Shown: positions 43,764 through 52,027, counted from the stretch's first letter. The stretch is DNA of 64,000 nucleotides from Pseudotabrizicola formosa (GCF_002900965.1 NZ_PJOM01000004.1:1-64000); one strand, 5' to 3'. The notes: a model not told the origin generated them from the sequence alone. Program-made: numbers and translations.

Positions 43764-45089
43764 ATGGCGCGTATTGCCCGCGCTGCTCGCGGCACACGCC
43801 AGAGCCAGACCGCAGTCTGGTACGAGAGATCCAGGGTAGGCACGCTGGCGCGTGCGACCGATGGAGCGATCAGCTTCACCTATGATGCTGCATGGCTCGT
43901 GTCCGAGACAGCCTTTCCTGTGGCCAGCGCCTTGCCGCTGTTGAAGGCCAGATGGCAAGGCGATCCCGTGGTGGCGGCCTTCGACAACCTTCTGCCCGAC
44001 GCGGAGGGTGAGCTGCGCGAAAAGATCGCCGCACGAGTTGGTGCACAGGGCAAGGATGTATTCTCGCTGCTATCGGTGTTGGGGCGCGACTGCGTCGGTG
44101 CGCTCCAGTTTCTGCCGATGGATGAGGCCCCTGCAGAACAGGACATGCAGTATCGGCTCATCTCGGAAGAAGAGATGGTTGCCGATCTGAGAAATCTCGC
44201 GGCTGCCCCGCTCGCGCAAGGCGACGATGAGGATTTCAGGATTTCCATCGCAGGCGCCCAGGAAAAGACTGCCTATCTGCATGTGGATGGTCAGTGGGCA
44301 AAGCCGCGCGGCATCACGCCCACCAGTCATATCTTTAAGACACCCATGGGCATCCTGCCCGGCCCGGACCAGATCGACTTAAGCGACAGCGTCGAAAACG
44401 AACTGTTCTGCATGACCCTTGCACGGGAAATCGGGTTGCCCGCCGCGCATGTCGAGAAGATCGTCCTTCCCGGGCAAGTAGTACTGTCGGTCGAACGATT
44501 CGATCGGGTTTGGCAGGGTGAGACGCTAAAACGTTTGCCACAGGAGGATATTTGCCAGTCGCTGGGGTACCCCTCAGCTATGAAGTACCAGAAGGTGGGC
44601 GGCCCGGGCATCGCGCAAATCATGGAGCTTTTGCGGGAATCCGATACACCGATCGAGGATCGGGAGACCTTCTTTCAGGCGCAGATTTTCTACTTCCTGA
44701 TCGGTGCGTCGGATGGCCATGCCAAGAATTTTAGTTTGCGTCTGGGACGCCAGGGCCGCTTCAGCCTCGCGCCCCTGTATGACATCCTGAGCGTCGCTCC
44801 AGTCGTTCGCGCCGGGCGCTTGCAGCGCAAGCGTTACCGGCTCGCCATGTCGGTCGATGGCCATTACGGCGTTGACGAGATCGTGCCCCGACACTTCGAG
44901 TCCGAAGGGCGCGCCGCAGGTCTTCCCAAGGGCCGCGCCTTGGAGCTGCTGCAGGACGTGACGGACCAGCTGGGTCCGGCGCTGGAACGCGCGATGGTGG
45001 CAGTCGGCACCCAGGTGCCTCAAAGCGTCAGCGACCCGATAGCAGATGACGCGATGCAGCGGGCTGCGCAGGTCAAGGAACTGCTTTAG
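43764..45089 (+). CDS. hipA: HipA-family serine/threonine kinase toxin
   Basis: A 441-residue HipA-type kinase; E. coli HipA inactivates glutamyl-tRNA synthetase by phosphorylation and causes dormancy. The HipA N-terminal domain is followed by the kinase core: ISIAGAQEKTAY (nucleotide loop), VENELFCMTLAREIGLP, VERFDRV, the catalytic-loop Asp in GASDGHAKNFSL and the metal Asp in PLYDILS. All key residues seem intact. It lies on the tRNA-Arg element, where it may act in element maintenance or phage defence. Its stop overlaps the convergent MobC-like gene by four bases. Confidence 0.92.
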   Translation: MARIARAARGTRQSQTAVWYERSRVGTLARATDGAISFTYDAAWLVSETAFPVASALPLLKARWQGDPVVAAFDNLLPDAEGELREKIAARVGAQGKDVFSLLSVLGRDCVGALQFLPMDEAPAEQDMQYRLISEEEMVADLRNLAAAPLAQGDDEDFRISIAGAQEKTAYLHVDGQWAKPRGITPTSHIFKTPMGILPGPDQIDLSDSVENELFCMTLAREIGLPAAHVEKIVLPGQVVLSVERFDRVWQGETLKRLPQEDICQSLGYPSAMKYQKVGGPGIAQIMELLRESDTPIEDRETFFQAQIFYFLIGASDGHAKNFSLRLGRQGRFSLAPLYDILSVAPVVRAGRLQRKRYRLAMSVDGHYGVDEIVPRHFESEGRAAGLPKGRALELLQDVTDQLGPALERAMVAVGTQVPQSVSDPIADDAMQRAAQVKELL

Positions 45090-45661
45090 GGATCTGGCCC
45101 CTTGGTGGCCAACCCTGCTAGCGCCTTGTCAACCTCTCGCGTCATCGCAACTTGTCTTGCCTCCCAGAGGGTGCGGAAGTTTTCGACGAAGTCGACAAAG
45201 AACCCCGCGAAGGTGCGGATAGTGGTCATGTCTTCGACGGTGAAAGGGATCGGGCGGCCGCGCAGTTTGGCCTCGTTGAGTTTGCGGGCCACTTGGTTGA
45301 TTGCGGCGCCGTGTGTCTTAATCTCTGCGCCCCAGTCTTGAATCTGGTCGATCAGGCTCTGATCGGTCGGACGCAGCAGGACATCCGCAGCACCCATCAG
45401 GCAACGCAGTGCGGCGGGGTGGTCAGTGATGTCCCGCTTCACCATCCCGTTCTTGAAGCCCGCCAGTTCGCGTCTACTGACGCGTAGGCTGATCGTTCGG
45501 GTGCGCGACGGGCACGCTCCTTGGGCCTTGGTCAACGTGTTGTAGACCGTCCGGCGCGAGACCCCGAATTGGCGGGCAAGCGCCTTGACGGGCGTGCCTT
45601 CGGCGCGGGTTTCGATGATCTGGCGGCGTTCGTCGTCGGTCAGTTTGCGGTGGTGGCGCAT
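45086..45661 (-). CDS. MobC-like mobilisation protein with resolvase-type HTH N-terminus
   Basis: A 191-residue protein. Residues 1-45 (KLTDDERRQIIETRAEGTPVKALARQFGVSRRTVYNTL in pieces) form a Hin/resolvase-type HTH. The rest resembles MobC relaxosome proteins: ISLRVSRRELAGFK and especially GAAINQVARKLNEAK. MobC helps a relaxase open DNA at oriT. No relaxase is present, so mobilisation would need one in trans, or the protein has another job in replication or partition. The fusion of HTH and MobC-like parts is notable. Confidence 0.7.
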   Translation of the reverse strand: MRHHRKLTDDERRQIIETRAEGTPVKALARQFGVSRRTVYNTLTKAQGACPSRTRTISLRVSRRELAGFKNGMVKRDITDHPAALRCLMGAADVLLRPTDQSLIDQIQDWGAEIKTHGAAINQVARKLNEAKLRGRPIPFTVEDMTTIRTFAGFFVDFVENFRTLWEARQVAMTREVDKALAGLATKGPDP

Positions 45662-45948
45662 GTGAAGTTTACGTTCCTATTTCTTGCCAACTTCATCCAA
45701 GCTTCCCGCCTCCCAGCGTCAGCGGAGGCGGATCAGAGGCTTGGAGTCCGTTTCAGTGGTTCTGCTTGGTGGGGCGGGATGCGGGGCGCGATGCGGGAAA
45801 CGTGAAGCGTGTGGCGGCGAGCACGGAACGCGGCGCAGAGGACGCAATGCGGTGGGCGAGGTGCAGAAGACACGGGGCGCGATGCACGGTCCAGAAAGCC
45901 CAATGCACGGGACGCAGTGCGCGGTGCGCCCTGCCAAGAACGCGCCTC
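45662..45948. repeat. Repeat-rich non-coding region between MobC-like and replication genes
   Basis: No gene supported. Two near-identical 12-mers stand in tandem, GGGGCGGGATGC (45771-45782) and GGGGCGCGATGC (45783-45794); a third, identical to the second, is at 45874-45885. Further ATGC/GCACGG fragments follow up to 45930. Lying between mobilisation and replication genes, it is a candidate oriT or part of a replication origin. Confidence 0.5.
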
Positions 45949-46812
45949 TCATGCCGCCAGCCCCGCCGCGCGCAGCTGGCCATCGGTCACCAACCCCGCC
46001 GTCACCAGCGCCGCCAACTGCGGGGCGGTGATGTGCTTGCACATCGGGCTGCGGTCGCGGACCCAAGTGGCCAGCCGGGCGTGGTGGTCGGCCGCGAGGG
46101 CCGTCTGCGCCTGCCGCTCCTCGGCCAACGCATCGAGGAAGCGCTGCCACCGCCGGTCGGCGAACCAGTTATCCGCGAAACAGACTTTTGACCTCGTGAA
46201 GCCCACACTCTCGGTGGCGTAGGCCTGCACAGCGCGCAGCAGGTCGTCGGGGTCAACACCCTCCTTCACGGCCTCCCTGATCCGGGCAAGGCACGCAGCT
46301 TTGCCGCGTTGCCGGTCCTTCGGGTAGGCGGCCAAGATCTTCTCGAACCTTTCATCCTCCACTGCCGCCGCCTTCGCGCGCTCGCGCGTAGGTGGTTTAT
46401 GGATGGTTTTAGGGTGGTTTGGGGTCCACAGTGGACCCCGTACCCCGTCCACGGTGGACCCCGTACCGGGTTCAGGCTGGACGGGGTCCACCGTGGACCC
46501 CGTCCCGTCATCGGGTTCGGCCATCGATTCCAATTGCATCACGCGTGCCAGAACGATGCGATAGATCACTGTGAAACCATTCTTGCAGGGGCGGCGTCCG
46601 GTTTCGATCAAGATGCCCTCGCGCAGGAAATCGCTGATCGTCCGCTTCACGGTGCTTTCGCCCAGCTCGGTGTGGCGCTGGACCGTGCCCTTTGAGCACC
46701 AGATGCCAGAGCCATCGTCGCTCGCCTTGTCGGCCAGGAACATGATGATCTGTTTGCGGGCGGCACTGCCGAACCTGCGGTCGGCACATTCGTTCGCAAC
46801 GCGCCAGCTCAT
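45949..46812 (-). CDS. Helix-turn-helix replication protein, phage-O-like
   Basis: A 287-residue protein. The N-terminal winged helix (CSKGTVQRHTELGESTVKRTISDFLREGILIETG in segments, residues 38-75) is like those of phage and plasmid replication initiators. A linker of GTGSTVD repeats (residues about 100-125) follows, then a helical C-terminal domain (FEKILAAYPKDRQRGKAACLARIREA) typical of O-like proteins that load a helicase. GAGG precedes the ATG at 46812. The linker is encoded by palindromic repeats (46421-46503), the arrangement seen in lambda O, whose gene contains the origin. Confidence 0.72.
   Translation of the reverse strand: MSWRVANECADRRFGSAARKQIIMFLADKASDDGSGIWCSKGTVQRHTELGESTVKRTISDFLREGILIETGRRPCKNGFTVIYRIVLARVMQLESMAEPDDGTGSTVDPVQPEPGTGSTVDGVRGPLWTPNHPKTIHKPPTRERAKAAAVEDERFEKILAAYPKDRQRGKAACLARIREAVKEGVDPDDLLRAVQAYATESVGFTRSKVCFADNWFADRRWQRFLDALAEERQAQTALAADHHARLATWVRDRSPMCKHITAPQLAALVTAGLVTDGQLRAAGLAA
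46421..46503. repeat. Three palindromic iterons inside the replication gene
   Basis: GGGGTCCAC-N-GTGGACCCC occurs at 46421-46439 and 46483-46501, the latter extended to 11-bp arms (46481-46503). A shorter copy, GTCCAC-N-GTGGAC, is at 46447-46459. They encode the GTGSTVD linker. T/G-rich DNA (46390-46420) lies next to the first copy. This is a candidate origin bound by the encoded protein. Confidence 0.65.
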
Positions 46813-46877
46813 TGCAGGGCCTCAACTTGTACAGGTTTTGTACAGAAATCCCGACTGCCGCCCCAGATTTCCCGCGA

Positions 46878-46993
46878 AATCAAACGGGCGTTTCCGCAGC
46901 CGCCTTCGCAAGCCCCTGACAAAACTCTATGTTTTATTGGGTTTTTTGGTGACCCCGACAGGATTCGAACCTGTAACCTGCCCCTTAGGAGGG
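46878..46993. repeat. Right attachment-site repeat overlapping tRNA-Arg
   Basis: The partner of 33688-33803, the same length and gap-free. It contains the 3' half of the intact tRNA and about 70 bases beyond it, including the shared block from GCAGCCGC to CCCCTGACAAA. The exact core is 46967-46993. The similarity beyond the tRNA is more than simple integration requires. Confidence 0.85.
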
Positions 46994-47023
46994 GGCTGCT
47001 CTATCCAGTTGAGCCACGGGACC
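46947..47023 (-). tRNA. tRNA-Arg (anticodon CCT)
   Basis: A 77-base gene with encoded CCA. The acceptor strands GGTCCCG / CGGGGTC, D stem GCTC / GAGC, anticodon stem GCCCC / GGGGC around CTCCTAA (anticodon CCT) and T stem ACAGG / CCTGT with TTCGAAT are all present. Its 3' half was supplied by the integrated element. Confidence 0.95.
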
Positions 47024-47200
47024 ACGCATTTCCTTCATGCGGAAAAACCCATCTGGTTTCAAGCGTGGACTTCGGGACAAAGACGTGGCGGGCGGTAAAA
47101 GGGGGAGTGAGTTTTGGCCCACCACTCCCCCTCAGGGTCCAGCGCGTCCGGGTTGAGAGCTTGCAAGGCGCGCAGGATTTCACCAGCCTGTCGATGCGGC

Positions 47201-47260
47201 TGTTAGCGGTAACATAACAGATGAAACGGTCTTGGACAAGGGATCTGTTTGGCGCTAACA
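47201..47260 (+). promoter_or_regulatory. GntR/IdnR-type operator pair before the LacI-family gene
   Basis: TGTTAGCGGTAACA (47201-47214) is a TGTTA-N4-TAACA dyad very like the gluconate-regulator operators of enterobacteria. A weaker partner, TGTTTGGCGCTAACA, is at 47246-47260. Spaced 45 bases apart, they could support looping or autorepression. Confidence 0.6.
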
Positions 47261-47292
47261 AGAAAAGGCTCCGCCGCAGAAGGCCGTATCCA

Positions 47293-48327
47293 TTGACAAA
47301 GCCCGTTGTTCCCGATTTCCGCCGTACCCTGACCTTGCGCGATGTCTCCGAAGCATCGGGCGTCAGTGAAATGACTGTCAGCCGCGTGCTGCGCAACCGT
47401 GGCGATGTTTCGGACAGCACGCGCGAGCGCGTGCTGGAGGCGGCACGGCGGTTGGGCTATGTGCCCAACAAGATCGCGGGTGCCTTGGCCAGCCAGCGGG
47501 TCAATCTGGTGGGAGTCATCATCCCCTCGCTGTCGAACATGGTCTTTCCCGAAGTGATGACCGGAATTTCCGATGTGCTGGAAGACACCGGGTTGCAGCC
47601 GGTGGTTGGGGTCACAAACTACCTGCCGGAACGCGAGGAAGCGGTCATCTATGAGATGCTGAGCTGGCGGCCTTCCGGGTTGATCCTGGCCGGGCTGGAA
47701 CACAGCGAAGCCAGTCAGGCCATGCTGGCGCAGGCGGGTGTGCCAGTGGTGGAGATCATGGATATCGACGGCACGCCGGTGGATTCCGCCGTGGGGATTT
47801 CCCATCGCCGGGCGGGGCGGCAAATGGCCGAAGAAATTGTGGCCGCGGGGTATCGGCGCATTGCCTTTCTGGGCACGCAAATGCCGAATGACCACCGTGC
47901 CAAGAAGCGGCTGGCCGGATTTGAAGAAGCCCTGGCCCGTGCAGGGCTGACACTGGCCGATCGGGAGTTCTATTCGGGCGGGTCTGCCCTGCTGAAAGGC
48001 CGCGAGATGACCGAAGCGGTTCTCAAGCGCAGCCCGGATGTCGATTTTCTCTATTACTCCAATGATATGATTGGTGCGGGCGGGTTGCTGTACTGTCTTG
48101 CCGAAGGAATTGACGTGCCGGGACGCGTAGGCTTGGCCGGGTTCAACGGGGTGGAGTTGCTGGACGGTCTGCCGCGACGCCTGGCAACGATGGACGCGTG
48201 CCGCCTGGATATCGGACGGCTGGCCGCAGAGATCATCGCGGGCAAGCGCCCCGACGGGATTGTCAGCGGTGAGATCATCGAGCTGTCGCCAACCTTGCAA
48301 CGGGGCGACACCATCCGCAACGGTTAG
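47293..48327 (+). CDS. LacI-family regulator, GntR/IdnR subgroup
   Basis: A LacI-type repressor of 344 residues. The HTH is TLRDVSEASGVSEMTVSRVLRN, the hinge helix region RLGYVPNKIAGALASQR, and the sugar-binding domain opens with LVGVIIPSLSNMVFPEV (segments). I prefer the TTG at 47293, with AGAAGG nine bases upstream; an ATG at 47221 is in frame but lacks a ribosome site and precedes one of the operator-like repeats. Its subgroup binds gluconate or its phosphate. No gluconate gene is in the window, so its targets lie elsewhere besides itself. Confidence 0.88.
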   Translation: MTKPVVPDFRRTLTLRDVSEASGVSEMTVSRVLRNRGDVSDSTRERVLEAARRLGYVPNKIAGALASQRVNLVGVIIPSLSNMVFPEVMTGISDVLEDTGLQPVVGVTNYLPEREEAVIYEMLSWRPSGLILAGLEHSEASQAMLAQAGVPVVEIMDIDGTPVDSAVGISHRRAGRQMAEEIVAAGYRRIAFLGTQMPNDHRAKKRLAGFEEALARAGLTLADREFYSGGSALLKGREMTEAVLKRSPDVDFLYYSNDMIGAGGLLYCLAEGIDVPGRVGLAGFNGVELLDGLPRRLATMDACRLDIGRLAAEIIAGKRPDGIVSGEIIELSPTLQRGDTIRNG

Positions 48328-48944
48328 GTCGGCGGCACCAGCCGTTTGATCGCGGCCACATGGTCTGCACTTGCAGCCATGGCATCCTGCGCCAGCGCCT
48401 GCGCCTCGACCATCAGAGCCTCTGGAGCGGTGACACGATCAATCAACCCCCAGTCAAGGGCTTCGGCCGCGTCGATGTGAACGCCGCCCATCAGAATCAT
48501 CTTGGTGCGCGCCGGGCCGATCAGCGCTGCCATGCGCCTCGGGTCAGTGGGTTGCGGCAAAAAGCCGAGTTTCATCACCGGATAGAAGAATTTGGCCGAA
48601 GCCACCGACAGCCGCACATCGCAGGCCAAGACCATTCCCATCGCGCCGCCCGCCAGCGTGCCATTCAGCGCGGCGATGGTCAGACAGGGCAGGCCGGCCA
48701 CCCGGGCAGACAGTCGTTCCCACACCGGGTCAACGGCCAGCCCGGCGCGGGCATCATCAAGATCAGCCCCGGCAGAAAAGACATGGCCCGCCCCGGTCAG
48801 GATAACGGCACGCACTCCCTTGAGTTCGGCATGCGCAAGGGCGGCATCCAGTTCCTCCAGCATAAGGCGGGTCAGTGAATTGGCCTTGTCCGGACGGTTC
48901 AGCGTCAGGGTCAGCAGCCGGCCGTCAAGTTCGACATTGATCAT
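48324..48944 (-). CDS. Crotonase (enoyl-CoA hydratase/isomerase) family protein
   Basis: A 206-residue crotonase-fold protein, shorter than the usual 260. The CoA-binding and oxyanion segments are present (NRPDKANSL, FSAGADLDDA, LNGTLAGGAMGMVLACD). The two catalytic Glu of true hydratases are missing: GGAMGM has Gly in place of the first, and FYPVMKLG has Val in place of the second. It may be an isomerase, hydrolase or a non-catalytic member. Its start overlaps the stop of the upstream SDR gene by four bases, so the two act together; its stop overlaps the convergent LacI gene. Confidence 0.86.
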   Translation of the reverse strand: MINVELDGRLLTLTLNRPDKANSLTRLMLEELDAALAHAELKGVRAVILTGAGHVFSAGADLDDARAGLAVDPVWERLSARVAGLPCLTIAALNGTLAGGAMGMVLACDVRLSVASAKFFYPVMKLGFLPQPTDPRRMAALIGPARTKMILMGGVHIDAAEALDWGLIDRVTAPEALMVEAQALAQDAMAASADHVAAIKRLVPPT

Positions 48945-49687
48945 TCCAACACTCCGATGGCGCGGCGAATGGACTCGTCGCGCAGTTTCACTTCCTCGCC
49001 AAGCCAGGCGTCACCGCCCGGACCGCACATCCACAGCAGGCACTTTGCGGGCCATTCCGGCGGCACATGCACCGCCGGGTCAAGCGCAGCGACGGGATTG
49101 ATCCCGCTGGCCTTTATTCTGACCTGCATGTCGGTGGCGACCGTTCCCGGGGACAGGCCCATGATGCGCAATCCGTTGCTGCCTTCTTCCAGATGGGCGG
49201 CGCGGGTCAGCATGGCGGCCCCGGCCTTGGCGGCACAATAGGCGCTCCACCCTTCATAAGGGTTACTGGCCGCCCCAGAACTTACGGTAATGATCGTGCC
49301 GCCCCCTCCCGCCTTCATCACCGGTATGGCCGCGTGCATGCCGTTGAAAACCCCCTTGAGGTTCACATCGATGGACTGGCCCCAGATCTGCGCATCCGCG
49401 TCTTCCAACCGGGCGATGGGGTCGATCATGCCGGCATTGTTGATCAGTGCGTCCAGCCGGCCCCAGCGGTGCAGCACAGTCTGCACGGCGGTCTGCATGG
49501 CAGCCGGATCGGCCACATCGCAGGGCAGCGCCATGGCGGCAGCACTGATCTGGTCTGCCAGCGTCTCTATATCGGCCCCAGACCGGGCGACCAGCGCGAC
49601 CCGCCATCCCGCATCTGCAAAGACACGGGCCGCAGCGGCCCCGATACCGCGACTGGCCCCGGTGATGATGACGGTCTTATCGGTCAT
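48941..49687 (-). CDS. Short-chain dehydrogenase/reductase
   Basis: A 248-residue classical SDR. TGASRGIG is the cofactor motif (residues 9-16), NNAG is at about 88, and the catalytic Ser, Tyr and Lys are in VSSGAASN and YCAAK. The ATG at 49687 has GGAGCGG upstream; the longer frame to 50182 runs through the antisense of pmbA. It is coupled to the crotonase by ATGA, suggesting a two-step conversion of an acyl-CoA or keto compound. Substrate unknown. Confidence 0.9.
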   Translation of the reverse strand: MTDKTVIITGASRGIGAAAARVFADAGWRVALVARSGADIETLADQISAAAMALPCDVADPAAMQTAVQTVLHRWGRLDALINNAGMIDPIARLEDADAQIWGQSIDVNLKGVFNGMHAAIPVMKAGGGGTIITVSSGAASNPYEGWSAYCAAKAGAAMLTRAAHLEEGSNGLRIMGLSPGTVATDMQVRIKASGINPVAALDPAVHVPPEWPAKCLLWMCGPGGDAWLGEEVKLRDESIRRAIGVLE

Positions 49688-49925
49688 GGTCCGCTCCATT
49701 CTGCTTTGACAGGCACAGTTAGCAGCAGCGGACCACAGTCGGAAAGTCTTGACCCGCCTGTGTGGCCCGGGAAGGATGTGGTTCATTCCAAAGGCTGGCG
49801 CACGAGGTGCAGTATGCGAGACGCAACAGGAGCAGCGTCCTGTGCCGTTCTGGGGCAAGTGTGATGACTTGCAGGCCCGGCCCTGACGGACTACCTCGGC
49901 CAGAGCACAGTGCAAGGAAACCGCC

Positions 49926-51266
49926 ATGACCGATCTTTCGCGCCTGACCGATGCCCTTTTGTCTGCCGCCCGGCGCGCCGGTGCGGATGAGGCGGATGCG
50001 CTTGCCATGGGTGGCACCTCGCTGTCGATCGACATCCGTGCGGGCAAGCTGGAACAGGCGGAACGCTCCGAAGGGGTAGAAATCGGTCTGCGCGTCCTCA
50101 TCGGCGGGCGGCAGGCCTGCGTTTCGGCCTCGGATATCTCTGATGCGACGATCGCAGCCCTTGCCGAACGGGCCGTCGCCATGGCGCGTGAGGCCCCGGC
50201 AGACCCGACCGTGGGGCTGGCAGACCCCGGTCAGATTGCACGCAGCTGGGATCTTGCCGCACTGGAACTGGCCGATCCGGCTCCAGAACCCAGTGCAGCA
50301 GAGCTGGAGGCGGCGGCACGGGCGGTAGAGGCGGCGGCGATGGACCGGGCCGGGATCACCCAAGTAGAGGCATCGGCCAGCTATGGCCGCCGGGCGATGC
50401 ATCTGGCGGCGTCGAACGGGTTTTCCGGCGGCTATGGCCGCACATCACATTCGCTGTCAGCGGTCGCCTTCACCGGGGAAGGCACCGCGATGGAACGTGA
50501 CTGGGCTGCAGAGGGGCGCATTTACGCCAGTGACATGCCGGAGGCAGAAGGAATCGGCCAACTGGCCAGCGAACGCGCCTTGCAGCGCGCGGGGGCGGTA
50601 CGACCCAAGACCGGCACCTATCCGGTGCTGTTTGATGAACGCGTGGCCTCCAGTTTGATCGGGCACTTGCTGTCGGCCACCAATGGCGCGGCCATTGCAC
50701 GGGGCGCGTCCTGGCTGCGCGATGCCTTGGGCCAGCAGGTGCTGCCTGCGCATCTGTCGGTGATAGAGGACCCGCACCGGGTGCGGATCGGGGCCAGCCG
50801 CCCGTTTGATGGCGAAGGGCTGCCGACCCAGCGTCGGGTGATCGTGGAAAACGGCGTGTTGACGGGGTGGACCCTGGATCTGGCCACGGGGCGCAAGCTG
50901 GGGATGCCATCCACGGCCAATGCGGCGCGGGGGGCCTCTTCGCCGCCTTCGCCATCGACCAGCAACATCGACCTGACACCAGGCAGCCTCAGCCGCGATG
51001 ATCTGCTGGCGCAGATGGGCACCGGGTTGCTGGTGACCTCAATGATCGGCTCCACCATCAGTCCGACCACCGGCGATTATTCCCGCGGCGCAGCGGGGTT
51101 CTGGGTGGAGAACGGGGTGATCCAGTATCCGGTGAATGAATGCACCATCGCCGGCAATCTGCGCGACATGCTGCTGCGGATCATCCCGGCCAATGATGCG
51201 CGCGCGCATCTGTCCACCCGCGTGCCATCGCTGCTGATCGACGGGATGACCCTTGCCGGAGCGTGA
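49926..51266 (+). CDS. pmbA: TldD/PmbA-family metallopeptidase subunit
   Basis: A 446-residue PmbA/TldE protein. With TldD it forms a heterodimeric protease that matures ribosomally made peptides and degrades CcdA in E. coli. Family features include SIDIRAGKLEQAERSEG near the N-terminus, GRTSHSL, LFDERVASSLIGHLLSA in the middle and FWVENGVIQYPVNECTIAGNL near the end. No TldD is in the window; its gene would lie elsewhere. The stop overlaps the start of the downstream phosphatase gene, a pairing common in Rhodobacteraceae. Confidence 0.93.
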   Translation: MTDLSRLTDALLSAARRAGADEADALAMGGTSLSIDIRAGKLEQAERSEGVEIGLRVLIGGRQACVSASDISDATIAALAERAVAMAREAPADPTVGLADPGQIARSWDLAALELADPAPEPSAAELEAAARAVEAAAMDRAGITQVEASASYGRRAMHLAASNGFSGGYGRTSHSLSAVAFTGEGTAMERDWAAEGRIYASDMPEAEGIGQLASERALQRAGAVRPKTGTYPVLFDERVASSLIGHLLSATNGAAIARGASWLRDALGQQVLPAHLSVIEDPHRVRIGASRPFDGEGLPTQRRVIVENGVLTGWTLDLATGRKLGMPSTANAARGASSPPSPSTSNIDLTPGSLSRDDLLAQMGTGLLVTSMIGSTISPTTGDYSRGAAGFWVENGVIQYPVNECTIAGNLRDMLLRIIPANDARAHLSTRVPSLLIDGMTLAGA

Positions 51267-52023
51267 TCTGGATCTGCTGGCCGAGGCGGCCCGCGACGCG
51301 GGCAACATTGCCATGCGCTTCTGGCGCCGCGATCCGCAGGTCTGGGACAAGGGCGGCGATCATGGTCCGGTGACCGAGGCGGATCTGGCCGTCAACGACA
51401 TGCTGAAATCACGGCTGCTGGCGGCGCGGCCAGATTACGGTTGGCTGTCCGAGGAAACGCCGGACTCGGCGGAGCGTCTGGCAACGCAGCGCGTGTTCAT
51501 TCTGGACCCGATTGATGGCACCCGGGCCTTTGTGGCTGGCGAAGACAACTTTGCCGTGTCGCTGGCAGTGGCAGAAGCTGGGCGCGTGATTGCGGGGGCG
51601 GTGATGATGCCCGCCAAAAACCGGCTCTATACCGGCGAAATCGACGGCCCGGCACGGTGCAATGGCAATGTGATCCGCACTGGCACGCGGGCCGATCTGG
51701 TGGGGTCAAACCTGCTGGCGACCAAGGCCAATATGGAACCGTCGCATTGGCCAGGCGGCGTGCCAGAGTTGAAACGCAGCTTCCGCACCTCGCTCGCCTA
51801 TCGGCTGTGCCTGGCGGCCGAGGGCCGCTATGACGGGATGATCACCTTCCGCGACACCTGGGAATGGGACATCGCGGCGGGCAGCCTGATCTGCGACTGC
51901 GCCGGAGCACGGGTGACCGACCGCATCGGTGCCGCGCTGCGGTTCAACTCTCCCGGTGCCATGACGGCGGGGATTATTGCGACCAACCCGGCCCTGCACA
52001 GCGCCATCATGGCACGGTTGTAA
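51253..52023 (+). CDS. cysQ: Inositol monophosphatase-family protein, CysQ-like
   Basis: A 256-residue magnesium-dependent phosphatase. The metal motifs are all visible: GPVTEADLAVN, WLSEETPD, FILDPIDGTRAF and DTWEWDIAAG. This fits 3'(2'),5'-bisphosphate nucleotidase, which removes the by-product of sulfate assimilation, or a related phosphatase. The TTG at 51253 overlaps the pmbA gene by 14 bases. A bidirectional terminator follows. Confidence 0.85.
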   Translation: MPERDLDLLAEAARDAGNIAMRFWRRDPQVWDKGGDHGPVTEADLAVNDMLKSRLLAARPDYGWLSEETPDSAERLATQRVFILDPIDGTRAFVAGEDNFAVSLAVAEAGRVIAGAVMMPAKNRLYTGEIDGPARCNGNVIRTGTRADLVGSNLLATKANMEPSHWPGGVPELKRSFRTSLAYRLCLAAEGRYDGMITFRDTWEWDIAAGSLICDCAGARVTDRIGAALRFNSPGAMTAGIIATNPALHSAIMARL

Positions 52024-52027
52024 CAAA

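Larger units (their letters stand above)
33777..46993. mobile_element. Integrative element in tRNA-Arg(CCT), about 13.2 kb
   Basis: The element is bounded by the exact 27-bp core at 33777-33803 and 46967-46993. It holds an integrase at one end facing its attachment site, an excisionase-like protein, a repressor with a divergent operator region, a defence-like cargo, HipBA, a MobC-like protein and a replication-initiator-like protein. The tRNA is whole at the right end, so insertion kept it functional. The mix of integrase, replication and mobilisation genes without a conjugation apparatus suggests an integrated plasmid or satellite moved by a helper. Confidence 0.85.

Noticed and set aside
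45766-46191. 141-codon open frame (+) opposite the replication gene
   Set aside because: It is mostly antisense to the replication gene and runs through the repeat region.
46421-46503. Repeats resembling a small CRISPR array
   Set aside because: The units are palindromic, unevenly spaced by about 7-25 bases, inside a coding gene, and there are no cas genes.
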